Numbered from the stretch's first letter, positions 43,818 to 52,398 are shown. The stretch is DNA of 64,000 bases from Bradyrhizobium sp. LTSP849 (GCF_000938255.1 NZ_JYMR01000049.1:62001-126000), one strand, 5' to 3'. Numbers and translations: made by a program. The notes: generated by a model not told the origin, from the sequence alone.

Positions 43818-45104
43818 GTGAGCGCAATTGCGGAACGTGGGATGACGAATGAACGCCAGTCGGTCGGCCGTGCGGCCGTGGCCGCGACCGTCGGCAACAT
43901 GCTCGAATGGTACGACTTCACGATCTATGCGGCGTTCGCGGTGCCGATCTCGAAAGCGTTCTTTCCGGCCGACAGCGAAGTGGTGTCTCTGCTGCTGGGC
44001 TTCGTCACCTTCGGCATCGGCTTTGTCGCGCGTCCCTTTGGCGCGGTCGTGCTCGGCAGCTTCGCTGACCGGCGTGGCCGCCGTGATGCGCTGAGCCTGA
44101 CGATTCTGTTGATGGCGCTCGGCACCGGCATCATCGCGTTGTGCCCCGGTTACGATCGCATCGGGATCGCCGCGCCGATCATCATCCTGCTCGCGCGTAT
44201 CATCCAGGGCTTTTCGGCGGGCGGCGAGATCGGCGGCGCGGTGTCGACACTGGTCGAGCATGCGCCGCCTGCGCGCCGCGGCTTCTATGCCTCGTTCCAG
44301 CAGATGTCGCAGGGCGGCTCGACCATGCTGTCGGGACTCGTCGCGCTCACCATCTCGCTGGCGCTGCCGGCCGCAGCGGTCACCGAATGGGGCTGGCGTC
44401 TCGCCTTCGTCGTCGGCCTGTTGATCGCGCCGGTCGGTCTCTACATCCGCCGCGAGCTCGAGGACGCGCCGCTGTTCAAGGCTTCGGATCATGCGAGCGA
44501 AGCACCGATCCGCACCGTCCTGCGCGACCATTGGCGCACGGTGCTATCAGGCATGCTGGTCGTGATGCTGTGGACGGTCGCGCAATATATCGCGAACTAT
44601 TTTCCGACCTTTGCGGCGCGCGAGTTAAAGATGTCGCTGTCGCAGTCTTATCTCGGCCCCGTGACGGTCGGCACGGTTCTCTTGTTCTGCCCGCTGATCG
44701 GTGTGCTCGCAGATCGCTTCCGCCGCCAGCGCGTGATGCTCGTCGGCGCCGCGGGCCTCGCGATCGTCGCCTATCCGGCGTTCGCCTATCTGATCGCATC
44801 GCCGACACCGGAGCGGCTGGTCCTGAGTCAGATCGGTGTCGCCGTCTTCATGCTGATCTACACGGCGCCGGCCTCCGCCGTGCTCGCTGAGATGTTCCCG
44901 ACCAAGGTGCGCGCCACCGGCATCTCGCTGACCTACAGCCTTGGCGTCGCCATCTTTGGCGGCTTCACGCCCGCGATCATCACCGCGCTGATCAACTGGA
45001 CCGGCCGACCGATCGCAGTGGCGTTCTACCTGACGGCTGCGGCGCTGATCAGCCTGGTGGCGGTGCTGACGCTGAAGGACCGGACCGGCGAGGTGCTGTC
45101 CTAG
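43818..45104 (+). CDS. MHS-family (metabolite:H+ symporter) MFS transporter
   Basis: A ~428-residue, 12-helix transporter of the sugar-porter-like MHS branch (ProP, KgtP, ShiA type). Motifs are VGNMLEWYDFTIYAAFAVPISKAFFP in helix 1, the loop motif GSFADRRGRRDALSLTI, ARIIQGFSAGGEIGG in helix 4, RRGFYASFQQMSQGG, and in the second half LADRFRRQRVMLVG. GTG at 43818 has GGGGGACAAG upstream; ATG at 43842 is the alternative. It is divergent from a LysR gene followed by an argE-like deacetylase, so it may import the N-acylated or carboxylic substrate of that enzyme. Confidence 0.88.
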   Translation: MSAIAERGMTNERQSVGRAAVAATVGNMLEWYDFTIYAAFAVPISKAFFPADSEVVSLLLGFVTFGIGFVARPFGAVVLGSFADRRGRRDALSLTILLMALGTGIIALCPGYDRIGIAAPIIILLARIIQGFSAGGEIGGAVSTLVEHAPPARRGFYASFQQMSQGGSTMLSGLVALTISLALPAAAVTEWGWRLAFVVGLLIAPVGLYIRRELEDAPLFKASDHASEAPIRTVLRDHWRTVLSGMLVVMLWTVAQYIANYFPTFAARELKMSLSQSYLGPVTVGTVLLFCPLIGVLADRFRRQRVMLVGAAGLAIVAYPAFAYLIASPTPERLVLSQIGVAVFMLIYTAPASAVLAEMFPTKVRATGISLTYSLGVAIFGGFTPAIITALINWTGRPIAVAFYLTAAALISLVAVLTLKDRTGEVLS

Positions 45105-45127
45105 GGCGCCTCGTTCATGGCGGTCCT

Positions 45128-45213
45128 GTAGCCCGGATGGAGCGCAGCGCAATCCGGGACCGCTGTATCCGCCGGCGCGAACCCCGGATTACGCTGCGCT
45201 CCATCCGGGCTAC
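45128..45213. repeat. Long inverted repeat, GTAGCCCGG family
   Basis: The left arm (45128 to ~45158) and right arm (~45184 to 45213) share GTAGCCCGGATGGAGCGCAG and its complement, then AATCCGGG/CCCGGATT, with one or two bulges. A folded hairpin of about 30 bp results. Related to the element at 41389-41457. Confidence 0.85.
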
Positions 45214-45859
45214 AAGATATCGCGTTGCCCGACGGGCAAAACAGGCCATCCATCGGTCGATACCAGTCGTCAAAAATATTCTACGTTACCGAAATTCGGA
45301 AGCGGCTTATGTGTCGCCTCACTCCGGCCCAAGGAAGAGGGGCGTATCGCGATCGTCACGAACGCGGGCCGGGCGGCGGTGGACGTGGGCCACACTGGTG
45401 CGAAGGTGATCGCAGGGCGGAGAGCCGTGAGCGATGGCGTCGCACGCACGACCGGTGTAGCTCGCGTACGGCGAAATCGTGTGGTCCTGGCGCCCGGGGT
45501 CTGTGCGCCAAGTCTTGCGGTGATGTGGCGGCCCGACCGGACACGCGCATCAGCCATCCGCAAGGCGACGGGGGCAATAGTGCATCGCTCCCCGGGGAGA
45601 GCACGACATACGCCGTTCCAACCATTGCGCAGGGAAGGCCGGGATGTCCTGGTTGCCCTGTTACCCGCTGTGCATTGTAGCGCAATCTACTCATGGCATA
45701 GCGGTCAATGGGAGCCAGCCGGCTCCCGGTCTTCCCTGCGCCCTCTTTCATGAGGGATGCGACGAAGCAAAGCTCGGGCGAGATGAGCCGCGAGGATGCG
45801 AAGGTGTGTCTGTTGCTCTGAGATCGAATAACCAATGTTGTCGCGAGCGCCAATCTATC
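45214..45859. repeat. Gene-free repeat-like element carrying spurious frames
   Basis: About 640 nt with no believable gene. Several overlapping frames on both strands (e.g. 45225-45680 and 45356-45853) are rich in Arg, Ser, Gly, Cys and Pro and lack ribosome sites. The text of one frame (SRTAKSCGPGARGLCAKSCGD, then GDGGNSASLPGES) is a peptide I recall seeing mis-annotated as hypothetical proteins in many Bradyrhizobium and related genomes, so this is probably a high-copy intergenic element. It is bounded by two palindromic repeats. Confidence 0.55.
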
Positions 45860-45993
45860 CCCGTCACCCTGAGGTGCTCGCCTCTTCGGCGAGCCTCGAA
45901 GGGCGACGGCCCGGCTGCATCTCGGCCGTACATCCTTCGAGGCTCGACTTGCGATGCGTCCGCATCACAAGTCTCGCACCTCAGGATGACGGG
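45860..45993. repeat. Palindromic repeat, CCCGTCACCCTGAGG family
   Basis: Outer arms CCCGTCACCCTGAGGTGC and GCACCTCAGGATGACGGG (mismatches at two positions), with internal GGCGAGCCTCGAAGG against CCTTCGAGGCTCG. A 134-nt structured element between the spurious-frame region and the SDR gene. Confidence 0.8.
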
Positions 45994-46008
45994 TTGACTT
46001 GGGCGCCG

Positions 46009-46794
46009 TCAAACCGGCTTCCCCGCATACGGCATCGATGCCGTCAGCCCGCCATCCACCGGGAACGCCTGCCCATTGACATACGACGCTTCGTCGCTCG
46101 CCAGGAACAGTCCCATCGCCGCGAGCTCATGCGGTTGACCGGGACGCTTCAGCGGATTGAGCTGGCCGATCTTGTCGGCGGTGCCGCGCTCCTTGGCGCG
46201 GTCGAAGATCGGTTTTGTCATGCCGGTTTCGATCAGGCCGGGGCAGACTGCGTTGATGCGCACGCCGGTGCCGGTGAGCGAGTAGGCGGTGGTCTGCACC
46301 AGGCTGATTACGCCGGCCTTGCTCGCCGCATAGGGATGCCCGCTCGCGCCGGCCTTGAGGCCCGCCACCGACGCCGTCAGCACGATCGCACCGGACTGCT
46401 GCTTCACCATGTGCGGCATCGCATGCTTCACCGCGAGGAACGGTCCGATCAAATTGATGCGCAGAATTTCCTGCCAGTGCTCCACGGTCTGCTCGGCGAG
46501 CGGAACGAGCCCGCCGGAGACGCCGGCATTGGCCCAGATCACGTCGAGCCGGCCGTGCGTCTTCACCGCCTTGTCGATGACGGCGATGACGTCGTTCTCG
46601 GAGCCGGCATCCGCGATCATGGCTTCGGCGACACCGCCGGCTTTCTTCACCTCGTCGACGGTCTCCTTCACCGCCTCGGTGCGATCGACTGCGATCAGCT
46701 TTGCGCCTTCTCTGGTGAACAGCAGCGCAGCGGCGCGACCGATGCCGCTGCCGGCGCCGGTGATGATGACGGATTTGCCTTGCAGGCGGCCCAT
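46009..46794 (-). CDS. Short-chain dehydrogenase/reductase
   Basis: A 261-residue classical SDR: NAD(P)-binding VIITGAGSGIGRAAAL, acidic Asp38 in AVDRTE (favouring NAD), WANAG in place of NNAG, catalytic Ser in LTASVAG and Tyr/Lys in HPYAASKAG, and PGLIETGMT. The ATG at 46794 has GAGGGAG upstream; a 32-residue longer frame is not needed. It is divergent from a histidine phosphatase gene. Substrate unknown; it resembles 3-oxoacyl-ACP-reductase-like and alcohol-type SDRs. Confidence 0.87.
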   Translation of the reverse strand: MGRLQGKSVIITGAGSGIGRAAALLFTREGAKLIAVDRTEAVKETVDEVKKAGGVAEAMIADAGSENDVIAVIDKAVKTHGRLDVIWANAGVSGGLVPLAEQTVEHWQEILRINLIGPFLAVKHAMPHMVKQQSGAIVLTASVAGLKAGASGHPYAASKAGVISLVQTTAYSLTGTGVRINAVCPGLIETGMTKPIFDRAKERGTADKIGQLNPLKRPGQPHELAAMGLFLASDEASYVNGQAFPVDGGLTASMPYAGKPV

Positions 46795-46928
46795 GCGTTT
46801 CTCCCTCGTGTTTCTCGCGCGACGCTTGCCGCGCGACGGAATTTCAAACAAGATTTCAAACGGTAAAGTGTCTTGAGACACGTTCGTCACTGACGTACAG
46901 CGACATCACACGGGATGGAAGGGTTTCG

Positions 46929-47627
46929 ATGGCAGCCGCAGACAAGCCGAAGGTGGTCACGACACGGTGGTGGTGGGTCCGTCACGCGCCGGTGCGCAAT
47001 GACGGCGGCAACATTTACGGCCAGACCGATCTCCCCTGCGACACCAGCGACACCTACGTGTTCAATGCTGTTGCCAAGGTGCTGCCACGAAACGCCGTCT
47101 GGTATTCGAGCAATCTGATGCGCACGCATCAGACTGCGGAGGCGATCTGGGCGGCCGGCTTTCCCAAGCCGGCGACGATGACATGGGAGGCCGACCTCGC
47201 CGAACAGAATCTCGGCAGCTGGCAGGGCATGAACCGCGCCGCCTTCATCGCGAGCCGCCCCGTGGGGTCGAGCTGGTTCGCTGATATCAACGAGCCCGCA
47301 CCCGGCGGCGAAAGCTTCATGGATCTCTACAACCGCGCGCGCCGCATCATTGAGCGGGTCAACAATGATGCGGTCGGTCGGGACGTGATCGCGGTCGCCC
47401 ATGGCGGCACCATCAAGGCGGCGCTGGGGCTGGCGCTCGACGGCCAGGTGGAGAAGGCATTGTCGTTCGACATCGACAATTGCTCGATCACGCGGCTGGA
47501 TTATTTCGCAAGTCCCGAGCGTTCGGTCTGGCGGCTGCCGATGGTGAACCAGCAGCCCTGGATTGCGGACGATGCGCACGCGGAGATGCATCAGCTGGCG
47601 GGTCCGGAAGTCAAGAAGCTCGCCTGA
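46929..47627 (+). CDS. Histidine phosphatase superfamily protein
   Basis: A 232-residue phosphatase of branch 1. The catalytic motif is present as WVRHAPV (RHA for RHG, a common variant), with the Arg in YSSNLMRTHQTAEAIW, the acid in EQNLGSWQG and the second His in VAHGGTIKAAL. A Trp-rich N-terminus (TTRWWWVRH) is unusual but found in alphaproteobacterial members. It lies 69 nt before the next SDR gene. Possible substrates include alpha-ribazole phosphate or phosphoglycerate, but neither is supported by context. Confidence 0.87.
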   Translation: MAAADKPKVVTTRWWWVRHAPVRNDGGNIYGQTDLPCDTSDTYVFNAVAKVLPRNAVWYSSNLMRTHQTAEAIWAAGFPKPATMTWEADLAEQNLGSWQGMNRAAFIASRPVGSSWFADINEPAPGGESFMDLYNRARRIIERVNNDAVGRDVIAVAHGGTIKAALGLALDGQVEKALSFDIDNCSITRLDYFASPERSVWRLPMVNQQPWIADDAHAEMHQLAGPEVKKLA

Positions 47628-47695
47628 GCCATTGTCCGGTCGCGCGACCGCGGCGTAAGCTTCAGGCCAATTCAAAATCACACTGGGAGAGAAAC

Positions 47696-48463
47696 ATGAC
47701 CTTGTTCGACATGAAGGGCAAAGTTGCCGTCATCACCGGCTCGACGCGCGGCATCGGGCTTGCGATCGCCGAACGCATGGCCGAGCACGGCGCCAAGGTG
47801 GTGATCTCCTCGCGCAAGGCTGACGTCTGCGACCAGGTCGCGAAGGGGATCAACGACAAGTTCGGCAAGGGCACGGCGGTAGCGATCGCCGCCAACATCT
47901 CGTCGAAGGAAAATCTGCAAAACCTCATCGACGAGAGCAACCGTGCCTTCGGCAAGATCGACGTGCTGGTCTGCAACGCCGCCTCGAACCCGTATTACGG
48001 TCCGCTCGCCGGCATCTCCGACGATCAGTTCCGAAAGATCCTGGACAACAACATCGTTGCCAACAACTGGCTGATCTCGATGGTGGTGCCGCAGATGATC
48101 GAGCGCAAGGACGGCTCGATCATCATCGTCTCCTCGATCGGCGGTCTCAAAGGCTCGACCATCCTCGGCGCCTACGCGATCTCGAAGGCGGCCGACATGC
48201 AGCTTGCGCGCAACCTTGCTTGCGAATACGGCAAGGACAATATCCGCGTGAACTGCATCGCGCCCGGTTTGATCAAGACCGATTTTGCGAAAGCGCTGTG
48301 GGACAATCCGGAGAATTTGAAGGCCTCGACCGCGCGCTCGCCGCTGCTGCGCATCGGCATCCCCGACGAGATCGCGGGCGCCGCGGTGTTCCTGGGTTCC
48401 AAGGCCGGCGACTTCATGACCGGCCAGACCATGGTGATCGACGGCGGCGCGACGATTAGTTGA
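47696..48463 (+). CDS. Short-chain dehydrogenase/reductase
   Basis: A 255-residue classical SDR. VAVITGSTRGIGLAIAERM, Arg in SSRKAD (favouring NADP), CNAASNPYYGPL replacing the NNAG block, catalytic Ser in VSSIGGLKGS and Tyr/Lys in GAYAISKAAD, then PGLIKTDFAKALW and the C-terminal GQTMVIDGG. GGGAGAG precedes the ATG at 47696; an upstream frame overlaps the phosphatase gene and is not used. CNAASNPYYGP is typical of DHRS4-like and related reductases acting on retinoids or ketones; substrate is not known. Confidence 0.88.
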   Translation: MTLFDMKGKVAVITGSTRGIGLAIAERMAEHGAKVVISSRKADVCDQVAKGINDKFGKGTAVAIAANISSKENLQNLIDESNRAFGKIDVLVCNAASNPYYGPLAGISDDQFRKILDNNIVANNWLISMVVPQMIERKDGSIIIVSSIGGLKGSTILGAYAISKAADMQLARNLACEYGKDNIRVNCIAPGLIKTDFAKALWDNPENLKASTARSPLLRIGIPDEIAGAAVFLGSKAGDFMTGQTMVIDGGATIS

Positions 48464-48473
48464 GGCCACACGA

Positions 48474-48582
48474 GCTGTCATCGCCCGCGAAGGCGGGCGA
48501 TCCAGTACTCCGTGACATTTGTGATTGAAGCGAGGCGCTGCGGCGTACTGGATGCCCCGCCTGCTTTGCGGGGCATGACAGC
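48474..48582. repeat. Palindromic repeat, GTCATCGCCCGCGAAGG family
   Basis: Outer arms GCTGTCAT and ATGACAGC enclose two small hairpins (CGCCCGCGAAGGCGGGCG and GCCCCGCCTGCTTTGCGGGGC) and the pair CCAGTAC/GTACTGG. It fills the gap between two convergent genes and could act as a bidirectional terminator. Confidence 0.82.
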
Positions 48583-48605
48583 GAATATGTAGAAGCAGCG
48601 TCGGC

Positions 48606-49829
48606 TCAATCCACCGCCGCGTAGACCAAATCCCGCACCAGCGTGCGCGTGTAGTCGCGCTGGCCCGGACCCTGGCTCATGAACACGACGAACAGATCCT
48701 CCTTCGGGTCGATCCAGAAGAACGTCCCGGCAATGCCGCTCCAGAAGTACTGGCCGACGCTGCCGGGGAACGGCGCGATGCCGGCCTCGCGGCGCACGGC
48801 GAAGCCGAGGCCAAAACCGTGGCCGGGCGATAGCAGCGTGCCGTTGGTCACGACGTGAGGTCCGAGGTGATCGGACGCCATCAGCTCCAGCGTCTTGCGG
48901 CCGATGATCCGGTTGCCATCGAGCGTGCCGCTATTGCGCAGCATCAGCGCGAAGCGGGCATAGTCCATCGTGGTCGACACCAGACCGCCGCCGCCGGACT
49001 CCATCACCGGCTGCTCCAGCATGCTAAAGAGCGCCACCTTGTCACCGGTCCAGGGATCGGCCGTGAAGGGTTCGGCGAGACGGCCGGCATTAGCCTCAGA
49101 GGTCGAGAAGCCGGTCTCGGCCATCTGAAGCGGAGCGAGGACACGCTCGGTGAGGTATGCGCCGAGCGATTTGCCGCTGACGACCTCGATGATGCGGCCG
49201 AGAATGTCGGTGGAACGGCTGTAGTTGAACTCGTCGCCGGGATGGCAGACGAGGGGGAAGCTCGCCACCAGCGCGGCGTGCTCGGCATTGGTGATCTTGC
49301 GGCTGCGTACGCGGGAGTCCTGGTAGATCTTGTGCACGGGGCCGTCGCCCTGGTGCTCATAAGTGAGACCAGAGGTGTGGCGGAGCAGGTCCTGCACCGT
49401 CATCGGCCGCTTGGGCGGAACGAGTTCCAGCTTGCCGCCGCTGACGATTCCAACCTTTTGGTCGGCGAATTCCGGAATGAATTTCGCGACGGGGTCGCTG
49501 AGGAGGAGGTGGCCATCCTCGACCAGCGTCATGATGCCGACGGACACGATCGGCTTGGTCATCGAGAAGATGCGGAAGATCGAATCATGCGCCATCGGCG
49601 CGGGGCCTGCCGGGCTCTGCTTGCCGATCGCCTCGAACCAGCCGACCTGGCCGCGGCGGGCCACCAGCACGGTAACCCCAGGCACGGTTCCCTTGTTGAT
49701 CTCGCGCTTGAATGCATCCGACATCGCCTGGAGCCGAGGCCGCGACAGGCCCAGCGTTTCCGGCTTGGCCTCGGGCAAGGATGGGGTTTTCGGCGCGATC
49801 GCGGCGTGTGGGGCGGCTGTGGCGGTCAT
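48606..49829 (-). CDS. Beta-lactamase-fold serine hydrolase (class C-like esterase family)
   Basis: A 407-residue protein of the beta-lactamase/transpeptidase-like family. The nucleophile motif is SMTK (SxxK) in FRIFSMTKPIVSVG (~95); the second motif appears as Tyr in DEFNYSRSTDIL; there is an HGFGLGF block near the end in place of KTG. GGGAG precedes the ATG at 49829. No signal peptide is evident, so it is probably cytoplasmic and acts as an esterase rather than a beta-lactamase. Transcribed towards the repeat at 48474. Confidence 0.85.
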   Translation of the reverse strand: MTATAAPHAAIAPKTPSLPEAKPETLGLSRPRLQAMSDAFKREINKGTVPGVTVLVARRGQVGWFEAIGKQSPAGPAPMAHDSIFRIFSMTKPIVSVGIMTLVEDGHLLLSDPVAKFIPEFADQKVGIVSGGKLELVPPKRPMTVQDLLRHTSGLTYEHQGDGPVHKIYQDSRVRSRKITNAEHAALVASFPLVCHPGDEFNYSRSTDILGRIIEVVSGKSLGAYLTERVLAPLQMAETGFSTSEANAGRLAEPFTADPWTGDKVALFSMLEQPVMESGGGGLVSTTMDYARFALMLRNSGTLDGNRIIGRKTLELMASDHLGPHVVTNGTLLSPGHGFGLGFAVRREAGIAPFPGSVGQYFWSGIAGTFFWIDPKEDLFVVFMSQGPGQRDYTRTLVRDLVYAAVD

Positions 49830-49979
49830 GTTCACTCCCGGGGGCACTTTATTCTCGGGGATGAACTCTGGCCCAGAAGCAGCAGTACAAACAAGCGAAG
49901 CCAGCGCGCTTCACCCTTGCAATCCAGCCGCCCCCTGTGCTTGAAAGCGCCCCTGATCCTAAGGCGACGCAGGGTCCGT

Positions 49980-50055
49980 AGGAGTGTAGCTCAATTGGTA
50001 GAGCACCGGTCTCCAAAACCGGGGGTCGCAGGTTCGAGCCCTGCCACTCCTGCCA
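49980..50055 (+). tRNA. trnW: tRNA-Trp (anticodon CCA)
   Basis: A complete 76-nt cloverleaf: acceptor AGGAGTG pairs with CACTCCT, D-arm GTAGCTCAATTGGTAGAGC, anticodon arm CCGGT-CTCCAAA-ACCGG with anticodon CCA at 50013-50015, T-arm GCAGG-TTCGAGC-CCTGC, discriminator G and encoded CCA end. Position just upstream of secE-nusG is the usual arrangement. Confidence 0.97.
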
Positions 50056-50370
50056 GCTAACCCCCCGACGCCTGAGATCAGAAACACCCGGAAGCTCGTG
50101 CCGCGGTTCATCAGGGCGGGGTAAGCCCTTGATCCGGATCAGGTCCGGTAGGCGTGGCCACGAGCCGGCCAGCCAGCCCACACCTTGACCTTTGGCCGCA
50201 TCCGCAGTATCTACGCCGCACTCGCAGCCGGCCCGTTAGACGCGGATCTCCGGCGCGGCTTTGAAATCCCCGAACAATCGAGCCCGGTTTTCCGGCTCAT
50301 CCTTCGAGACAGAGGGCTGGGCCAACGGCGGCTGTTCGGGTCCCTGAAATCCTTAATGGCGTCTCAAACG
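50056..50370. other. Spacer between tRNA-Trp and secE
   Basis: No gene is seen; the frame that runs into secE from 50185 lacks conservation-like features before Met at 50371. It contains a 12-bp palindrome TGATCCGGATCA (50130-50141) and a strong promoter candidate at 50185-50213. Confidence 0.6.
50185..50213 (+). promoter_or_regulatory. Sigma-70 type promoter for secE-nusG
   Basis: TTGACC (50185-50190), a 17-nt spacer, then TATCTA (50208-50213): near-consensus -35 and -10 boxes. A leader of ~150 nt to secE would result. Confidence 0.7.
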
Positions 50371-50562
50371 ATGGCAGTCAGCCCGTTCAAATTCTTGCAG
50401 GAAGTGCGCTCGGAGACCGCCAAGGTCACCTGGCCGACCCGCCGCGAGACCACGATCACCACCATCATGGTGTTCGTCATGGTTGCGGTGGCGTCGATCT
50501 TCTTCTTCGCCGCCGACCAGGTCATCCGTTACCTCATCACCTTCCTTTTGGGCATTCACTGA
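50371..50562 (+). CDS. secE: Preprotein translocase subunit SecE
   Basis: A 63-residue membrane protein of the SecYEG translocon. It has the conserved amphipathic helix and loop FKFLQEVRSETAKVTWPTRRET followed by one membrane helix (TTIMVFVMVAVASIFFFAADQVI). An ATG 15 nt earlier (50356) is also possible; neither has a strong ribosome site. Its stop shares one base with the nusG ATG, so the two are coupled. Confidence 0.93.
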   Translation: MAVSPFKFLQEVRSETAKVTWPTRRETTITTIMVFVMVAVASIFFFAADQVIRYLITFLLGIH

Positions 50563-51119
50563 TGGCAACAGCCGCCGCAACCCAATCTTCCGACAAGCGC
50601 TGGTACATCGTCCACGCTTATTCGAACTTCGAGAAGAAGGTCGCCGAATCGATCCGCGAGCAGGCCAAGCAGCGTGGGCTCGAGGAGCTGTTCGAGCTGG
50701 TGCTGGTGCCGACCGAAAAGGTCACGGAAGTGCGCCGCGGCCGCAAGATCGACGCCGAGCGCAAGTTCTTCCCAGGCTACGTGCTGGTGAAGATGAAGCT
50801 GACCGACGAGGCGTTTCATCTCATCAAGAACACGCCGAAGGTGACCGGCTTCCTCGGCGCTGAAAACAAGCCGATGCCGATCTCGGAATCCGAGGCCATG
50901 CGCATCCTGCACCAGGTGCAGGAGGGCGTGGAACGGCCGAAGGCGTCGGTGTCGTTCGAGATTGGCGAGAACGTGCGCGTGGCCGATGGCCCGTTCGCCT
51001 CGTTCTCGGGGGTGGTCGAGGAAATCGACGAGGCGCGCTCGCGCGTGAAGGTCGCAGTGTCGATCTTCGGCCGCGCCACGCCGGTCGAACTGGAATTCGG
51101 TCAGGTCGAGAAGGTCTGA
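50562..51119 (+). CDS. nusG: Transcription termination/antitermination factor NusG
   Basis: A 185-residue factor that binds the RNA polymerase clamp and links to Rho or S10. The NGN domain shows KRWYIVHAYSNFEKKVAESIREQ and KFFPGYVLVKMKLTDEAFHLIKNTPKVTGFLG; the C-terminal KOW domain has GENVRVADGPFASFSGVVEEIDEARSRVKVAVSIFGRATPVEL. Overlaps secE by one base. The length is normal. Confidence 0.97.
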   Translation: MATAAATQSSDKRWYIVHAYSNFEKKVAESIREQAKQRGLEELFELVLVPTEKVTEVRRGRKIDAERKFFPGYVLVKMKLTDEAFHLIKNTPKVTGFLGAENKPMPISESEAMRILHQVQEGVERPKASVSFEIGENVRVADGPFASFSGVVEEIDEARSRVKVAVSIFGRATPVELEFGQVEKV

Positions 51120-51127
51120 TCGGGTAG

Positions 51128-51234
51128 GCGTGAGGCTTCGGTCTCACGCTAGCAAGAGGCCGTGGGAGGGAGAGGGCGGTTGCCAGCCGCATCCGACCCA
51201 GACCACGAACCTGAAACCGCCGGCTTAGGCCGGC
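51128..51234 (+). promoter_or_regulatory. Structured leader ahead of rplK
   Basis: Between nusG and rplK there are two short hairpins: GCGTGAG/CTCACGC (51128-51149) and GCCGGC-TTAG-GCCGGC (51219-51234), the latter 11 nt before the rplK ribosome site. L1 protein autoregulates the L11 operon in other bacteria by binding the rplK leader; whether either hairpin is that site is not shown. Confidence 0.4.
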
Positions 51235-51250
51235 ACAACAGGAGTGATAC

Positions 51251-51679
51251 ATGGCAAAGAAAGTGACCGGATACCTGAAGCTTCAGGTCCCGGCCGGTGC
51301 GGCGAATCCTTCGCCCCCGATCGGTCCCGCGCTTGGTCAGCGCGGTCTCAACATCATGGAGTTCTGCAAGGCGTTCAACGCCCAGACCCAGAAGGAAGAG
51401 AAGAACACCCCGATTCCCGTCGTGATCACGATCTACGCCGATCGTTCGTTCACGTTCGAGATGAAGACGCCGCCGATGTCCTTCTTCCTCAAGCAGGCCG
51501 CCAAGATCCAGTCCGGCTCGAAAGCTCCGGGCCGCGACAAGGCCGGCGCGGTGACCAAAGCGCAGGTGCGCGAGATCGCCGAGAAGAAGATGAAGGATCT
51601 CAATTGCGACACCATCGAATCGGCCATGAAGATGGTCGAGGGCTCTGCCCGTTCGATGGGTCTTGAAGTGGCGGGGTAA
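51251..51679 (+). CDS. rplK: 50S ribosomal protein L11
   Basis: A 142-residue protein that forms the GTPase-associated centre with 23S rRNA and L10/L12. The N-domain has VTGYLKLQVPAGAANPSPPIGPALGQRGLNIMEFCKAFN with the conserved Pro-rich loop, and the C-domain SKAPGRDKAGAVTKAQVREIAEKKMKDLN and GSARSMGLEV. Followed by rplA after 6 nt. Confidence 0.98.
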   Translation: MAKKVTGYLKLQVPAGAANPSPPIGPALGQRGLNIMEFCKAFNAQTQKEEKNTPIPVVITIYADRSFTFEMKTPPMSFFLKQAAKIQSGSKAPGRDKAGAVTKAQVREIAEKKMKDLNCDTIESAMKMVEGSARSMGLEVAG

Positions 51680-51685
51680 GCGGTC

Positions 51686-52378
51686 ATGGCAATCGGAAAG
51701 CGTTTGAACAAAGCCCGCGAAGGTGTTGACCGCGAAAAGCTTTATCCGCTCGTGGACGCCATCAAGATGGTCAAGGAACGCGCGAAGGCGAAGTTCGACG
51801 AGACCATCGAGGTCGCGATCAATCTCGGCGTCGATCCGCGTCACGCTGACCAGATGGTCCGTGGCGTCGTGACCCTGCCGAACGGCACCGGCCGTACGCT
51901 CCGCGTCGGCGTGTTCGCCCGCGGCGCCAAGGCCGATGAGGCCAAGGCTGCGGGTGCCGACGTCGTCGGTGCCGAAGACCTGGTCGAGAAGGTGCAGAAC
52001 GGCACGATCGAGTTCGACCGCTGCATCGCCACCCCCGACATGATGCCGCTGGTTGGCCGTCTCGGTAAGGTGCTCGGCCCGCGCGGCCTGATGCCGAACC
52101 CGAAGATCGGTACCGTGACCATGGACGTCACCGGTGCGGTGAAGGGTGCGAAGGGCGGCTCGGTCGAGTTCCGCGTCGAGAAGGCCGGTATCTTGCAGGC
52201 TGGTGTTGGCAAGGCCTCGTTCTCCGAGGAGAAGCTGGTCGAAAACATCAAGGCGCTGACGGACGCGGTCGCCAAGGCCAAGCCGGCCGGCTCCAAGGGC
52301 ACCTACATCCAGCGCGTTGCGGTGTCCTCGACCATGGGCCCGGGCGTGAAGGTCGAGCCGGGCACTATTCTCGGCTAA
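51686..52378 (+). CDS. rplA: 50S ribosomal protein L1
   Basis: A 230-residue L1-stalk protein and likely repressor of its own operon. Visible family blocks are VKERAKAKFDETIEVAINLGVDPRHADQMVRGVVTLPNGTG, FDRCIATPDMMPLVGRLGKVLGPRGLMPNPKIGTVT, and SSTMGPGVKVEPGTI at the end. A strong hairpin follows 20 nt downstream. Confidence 0.98.
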   Translation: MAIGKRLNKAREGVDREKLYPLVDAIKMVKERAKAKFDETIEVAINLGVDPRHADQMVRGVVTLPNGTGRTLRVGVFARGAKADEAKAAGADVVGAEDLVEKVQNGTIEFDRCIATPDMMPLVGRLGKVLGPRGLMPNPKIGTVTMDVTGAVKGAKGGSVEFRVEKAGILQAGVGKASFSEEKLVENIKALTDAVAKAKPAGSKGTYIQRVAVSSTMGPGVKVEPGTILG

Positions 52379-52398
52379 GGTTTGGAAATTGCATGAGG

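Noticed and set aside
45225..45853. Overlapping 97-165 residue frames in the repeat mosaic
   Set aside because: Cys/Arg/Ser/Gly-rich, on both strands, no ribosome sites, and one resembles a recurrent mis-annotation of an intergenic repeat.
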